A DNA stretch of 64,000 nt. It comes from an uncultured Mucilaginibacter sp. Its GTDB lineage: Bacteria > Bacteroidota > Bacteroidia > Sphingobacteriales > Sphingobacteriaceae. Shown here in pieces: positions 63,890 through 64,000 of the stretch (positions within the stretch are counted from its first letter, which is position 1; each line of letters opens with the position of its first letter). Location of the stretch: positions 1 through 64,000 of the forward strand of contig NZ_CAMLHX010000016.1 of the NCBI RefSeq assembly GCF_946479965.1, read 5' to 3'. The notes below the pieces were generated by a model. It was given only the letters and a program-made list of their open reading frames with translations. It was not told the DNA's origin and ran no database searches. The translations under genes and the position numbers were made by a program.

Positions 63890-63985
63890 TTGTTCCAAAT
63901 TTTCTTTTTGGGTGTTCCAAAGTGTTCCAAATCCTATTAAAAAAAGCCCAAAAAACGGTCGAAAAGTGTTCCAAAGTGTTCCACA
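63890..63985. repeat. GTGTTCCAAA tandem words
   Basis: Decamers GTGTTCCAAA occur as two tandem pairs (from about 63912 and 63966) plus one single word (TGTTCCAAAT, 63891). The skeleton (TG-T-CAAAG) is like the decamer sites at 4021 and 13605. Confidence 0.65.
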
Positions 63986-64000
63986 CTAAAATACATAAGT

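Overview
The window looks like a chromosomal segment of a Bacteroidota, most likely a Sphingobacteriaceae member close to Mucilaginibacter or Pedobacter. This rests on the TAnnTTTG-type -7 promoter boxes, an outer-membrane barrel with a carboxypeptidase-like regulatory domain, lipoproteins with short lipoboxes, a giant hybrid two-component sensor, Bacteroidota-type Tgt and PEP carboxylase, and polysaccharide-degrading enzymes. Genus is inferred from general resemblance only; no database was searched.

Layout. 1-3.8 kb: a partial NamZ/DUF1343 muramidase, a LolC/E-like permease, a small lipoprotein, MazG and MnmD. 4.2-11.4 kb: the most unusual region, with five secreted paralogs (255-280 aa) around one 942-aa outer-membrane barrel protein, a decayed sixth copy, and a double palindrome that may be an operator. 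11.5-29.6 kb: mostly housekeeping (TPR protein, YyaL/DUF255, SlyD, a pair of tiny double-CxxC proteins, a glycosyltransferase/ECF sigma/RsmG operon, a Tgt/LptG-type permease/EamA operon, LapA, proline dehydrogenase, S4 protein, AroB, an SMP-30 lactonase, DUF763, DUF4142). 29.7-35.8 kb: PEP carboxylase, a FUSC membrane protein, a lipoprotein and a HAD hydrolase.

35.9-49.4 kb is accessory. A tRNA with anticodon CAT is followed by repeated decamers, a frameshifted C-terminal relic of a conjugative coupling protein, and a topoisomerase III that seems to lack its C-terminal zinc region: the remains of an integrative element. Next come a GH3 glycosidase, an extra sigma-70 factor, and a TetR-controlled efflux operon (TolC, lipoprotein HlyD, two ATPases, two permeases) built like E. 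coli YbhGFSR. A 15-bp core is shared by the palindromes in front of tetR and tolC, pointing to one regulator for both.

49.8-63.9 kb is a carbohydrate locus: a hybrid sensor kinase with two receivers but no DNA-binding domain, a GH31 alpha-xylosidase-like enzyme with a PA14 insert, a GH2 beta-galactosidase, a PQQ dehydrogenase with a fused cytochrome c domain, and a secreted ThuA-domain protein. All four enzymes carry export signals, so they could act together outside the cytoplasm on xylose- or galactose-decorated glucans, with released sugar oxidised in place. This joint role is inference.

Intergenic DNA holds several families of short-word repeats, some reaching into coding sequence (mnmD), and four loci with decamer-like tandem words that share a skeleton but differ in sequence at each locus. 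No CRISPR array, rRNA or intact insertion sequence was seen.
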